This document shows, in pieces, positions 5,317 to 6,037 of a DNA stretch of 6,037 bases. The position numbers and the translations under genes are program-made. Position 1 is the stretch's first letter. Every line of letters starts with the position of its first letter. Source of the DNA: Anaerolineales bacterium (GTDB taxonomy: Bacteria; Chloroflexota; Anaerolineae; Anaerolineales; Villigracilaceae). Below the pieces are notes generated by a model, which worked only from the letters and a program-made list of their open reading frames with translations, was not told the DNA's origin and ran no database searches. The stretch covers positions 1 through 6,037 of the forward strand of contig JANWWB010000023.1 of NCBI GenBank assembly GCA_025056515.1, read 5' to 3'.

Positions 5317-6037
5317 ATGAAATTTCTCATCGTTGGTTTAGGCGGCATCGGACAACGCCACCTACGCAACTTACTCACCGTTCTGGGAGAACAGGCTGAA
5401 ATTCGCGCTGTTAGCCCGCGCACCGATCTCCCTGTTTTAACGGATAAATTGACCGTCGAACAGGGGATCACCTTGCAAGAGAAATATGGTCTGCACATCT
5501 ATCCCGACCTCGACTCCGGCCTGGGATGGCATCCAGATGCAGTCTTTATCTGCACCCCGAGTAGCATGCACGTTCCGCAAGCCATCCAGGCCGCCCGCGC
5601 TGGAGCGCATTTGTTTATCGAGAAACCCCTCTCACATACCTTAGACAGCATCGAGGAACTGGTAGCAGAGATCGAAAAACGCCACTTGGTTGCTGTTGTC
5701 GGGTATCAGATGCGCTTTCATCCGGGGTTGCAGCGCTTACGCGCCCTCTTGCAGGAGGGAAAAGTTGGACGTCTGCTCGCCGTCCATGCCGAAATTGGTG
5801 AATATCTGCCCGGTTGGCACCCTTATGAAGACTACCGCAAGATGTATGCCTCGCAGCGTGCTCTCGGTGGAGGCGTCATCCTCTCACAAATCCATGAAAT
5901 GGATTACCTCTACTGGCTCTTTGGCTTGCCACGCCGTCTCTTTGCCCTAGGCGGTCAATTCAGCCGTCTCGAAGTGGACGTGGAAGACACAGCCGACATC
6001 TTGCTGGAATTTCAGGTGGAAGGTCGCCCACTGCCAG
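5317..6037 (+). CDS. Gfo/Idh/MocA family NAD(P)-dependent oxidoreductase, 3' end missing
   Basis: The first 240 codons are present and the frame is open to the window edge. The N-terminal Rossmann fold starts at once with 'VGLGGIGQRHLRN' (6-18), carrying the GxGxxG dinucleotide loop at G7-G12. 'FICTPSSMH' (77-85) follows, then the catalytic 'EKP' (102-104, K103) and 'GYQMRFHP' (129-136). The C-terminal sheet domain begins with 'GGGVILSQIHEMDYL' (184-198), whose H193 and D196 match the conserved active-site H..D of the family. Members oxidise or reduce sugars, inositols or nucleotide sugars using NAD(H) or NADP(H). Near a NeuB/NeuA set, a role in making or modifying the sugar precursor or the finished glycan is likely (inference). 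It lies 411 bp beyond the isomerase gene, behind palindromic repeats, so it may be separately controlled. Family length is usually about 330-380 residues, so roughly 100 or more are missing. Confidence 0.88.
   Translation, partial: MKFLIVGLGGIGQRHLRNLLTVLGEQAEIRAVSPRTDLPVLTDKLTVEQGITLQEKYGLHIYPDLDSGLGWHPDAVFICTPSSMHVPQAIQAARAGAHLFIEKPLSHTLDSIEELVAEIEKRHLVAVVGYQMRFHPGLQRLRALLQEGKVGRLLAVHAEIGEYLPGWHPYEDYRKMYASQRALGGGVILSQIHEMDYLYWLFGLPRRLFALGGQFSRLEVDVEDTADILLEFQVEGRPLP

Noticed and set aside
4872..5498. Open frames on both strands through the intergenic repeats (74-122 residues)
   Set aside because: Their sequence is a translation of palindromic DNA; the minus-strand peptide around 5142-5250 is a type often seen as a false protein from this class of repeat.

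Overview
The window reads as a stretch of a bacterial surface-polysaccharide locus with every gene on the + strand. It holds five complete genes and a partial gene at each end. The core is a nonulosonic-acid (sialic-acid-like sugar) module: two tandem CMP-sugar synthetases of the NeuA family, the second fused to a KdsC-like HAD phosphatase, followed by a NeuB-type synthase. A TIM-barrel sugar isomerase/epimerase and a Gfo/Idh/MocA oxidoreductase follow. Host identity can only be guessed. Moderate-to-high GC in the core genes and a palindromic intergenic repeat of a kind I associate with Chloroflexota (Anaerolineae-like) genomes suggest such an organism, but this is weak inference.

Layout. 1-252 is the C-terminal end of a probable polysaccharide transferase. 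256-1164 is a class I SAM-dependent methyltransferase; sampled blocks are about 45-47% GC, whereas sampled blocks just downstream reach about 70%. 1161-1910 is a stand-alone CMP-nonulosonate synthetase. 1907-3127 is its paralogue fused to a phosphatase. These last three genes are joined by two 4-nt ATGA stop/start overlaps, so they are probably translationally coupled. After 56 bp containing a small hairpin comes 3184-4068, a NeuB-like condensing enzyme that ends where the usual SAF (antifreeze-like) domain would begin. 4075-4905 is a sugar-phosphate isomerase/epimerase-like protein whose ribosome binding site lies at the end of the NeuB gene. 4906-5316 is a 411-bp gene-free gap packed with inverted repeats: a degenerate palindrome at 4940-5084 and a 103-bp nested palindrome at 5141-5243, with a 13-bp exact direct repeat lying on both sides of the second. 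5317-6037 is the first 240 codons of a Gfo/Idh/MocA oxidoreductase that runs off the window.

How the genes may work together (inference): the isomerase/epimerase and oxidoreductase would prepare or modify a sugar precursor. NeuB would condense it with phosphoenolpyruvate to a nine-carbon (or related) 3-deoxy ulosonic acid. The fused HAD domain, which keeps its apparent catalytic residues, would remove a phosphate from the product. One or both NeuA domains would activate it with CTP. The methyltransferase and the upstream transferase could decorate or transfer the sugar. The phosphatase fusion, the SAF-less NeuB and the altered NeuA sugar-side motifs together suggest a substrate or route other than the textbook bacterial NeuNAc pathway. 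The exact sugar cannot be told from this window.
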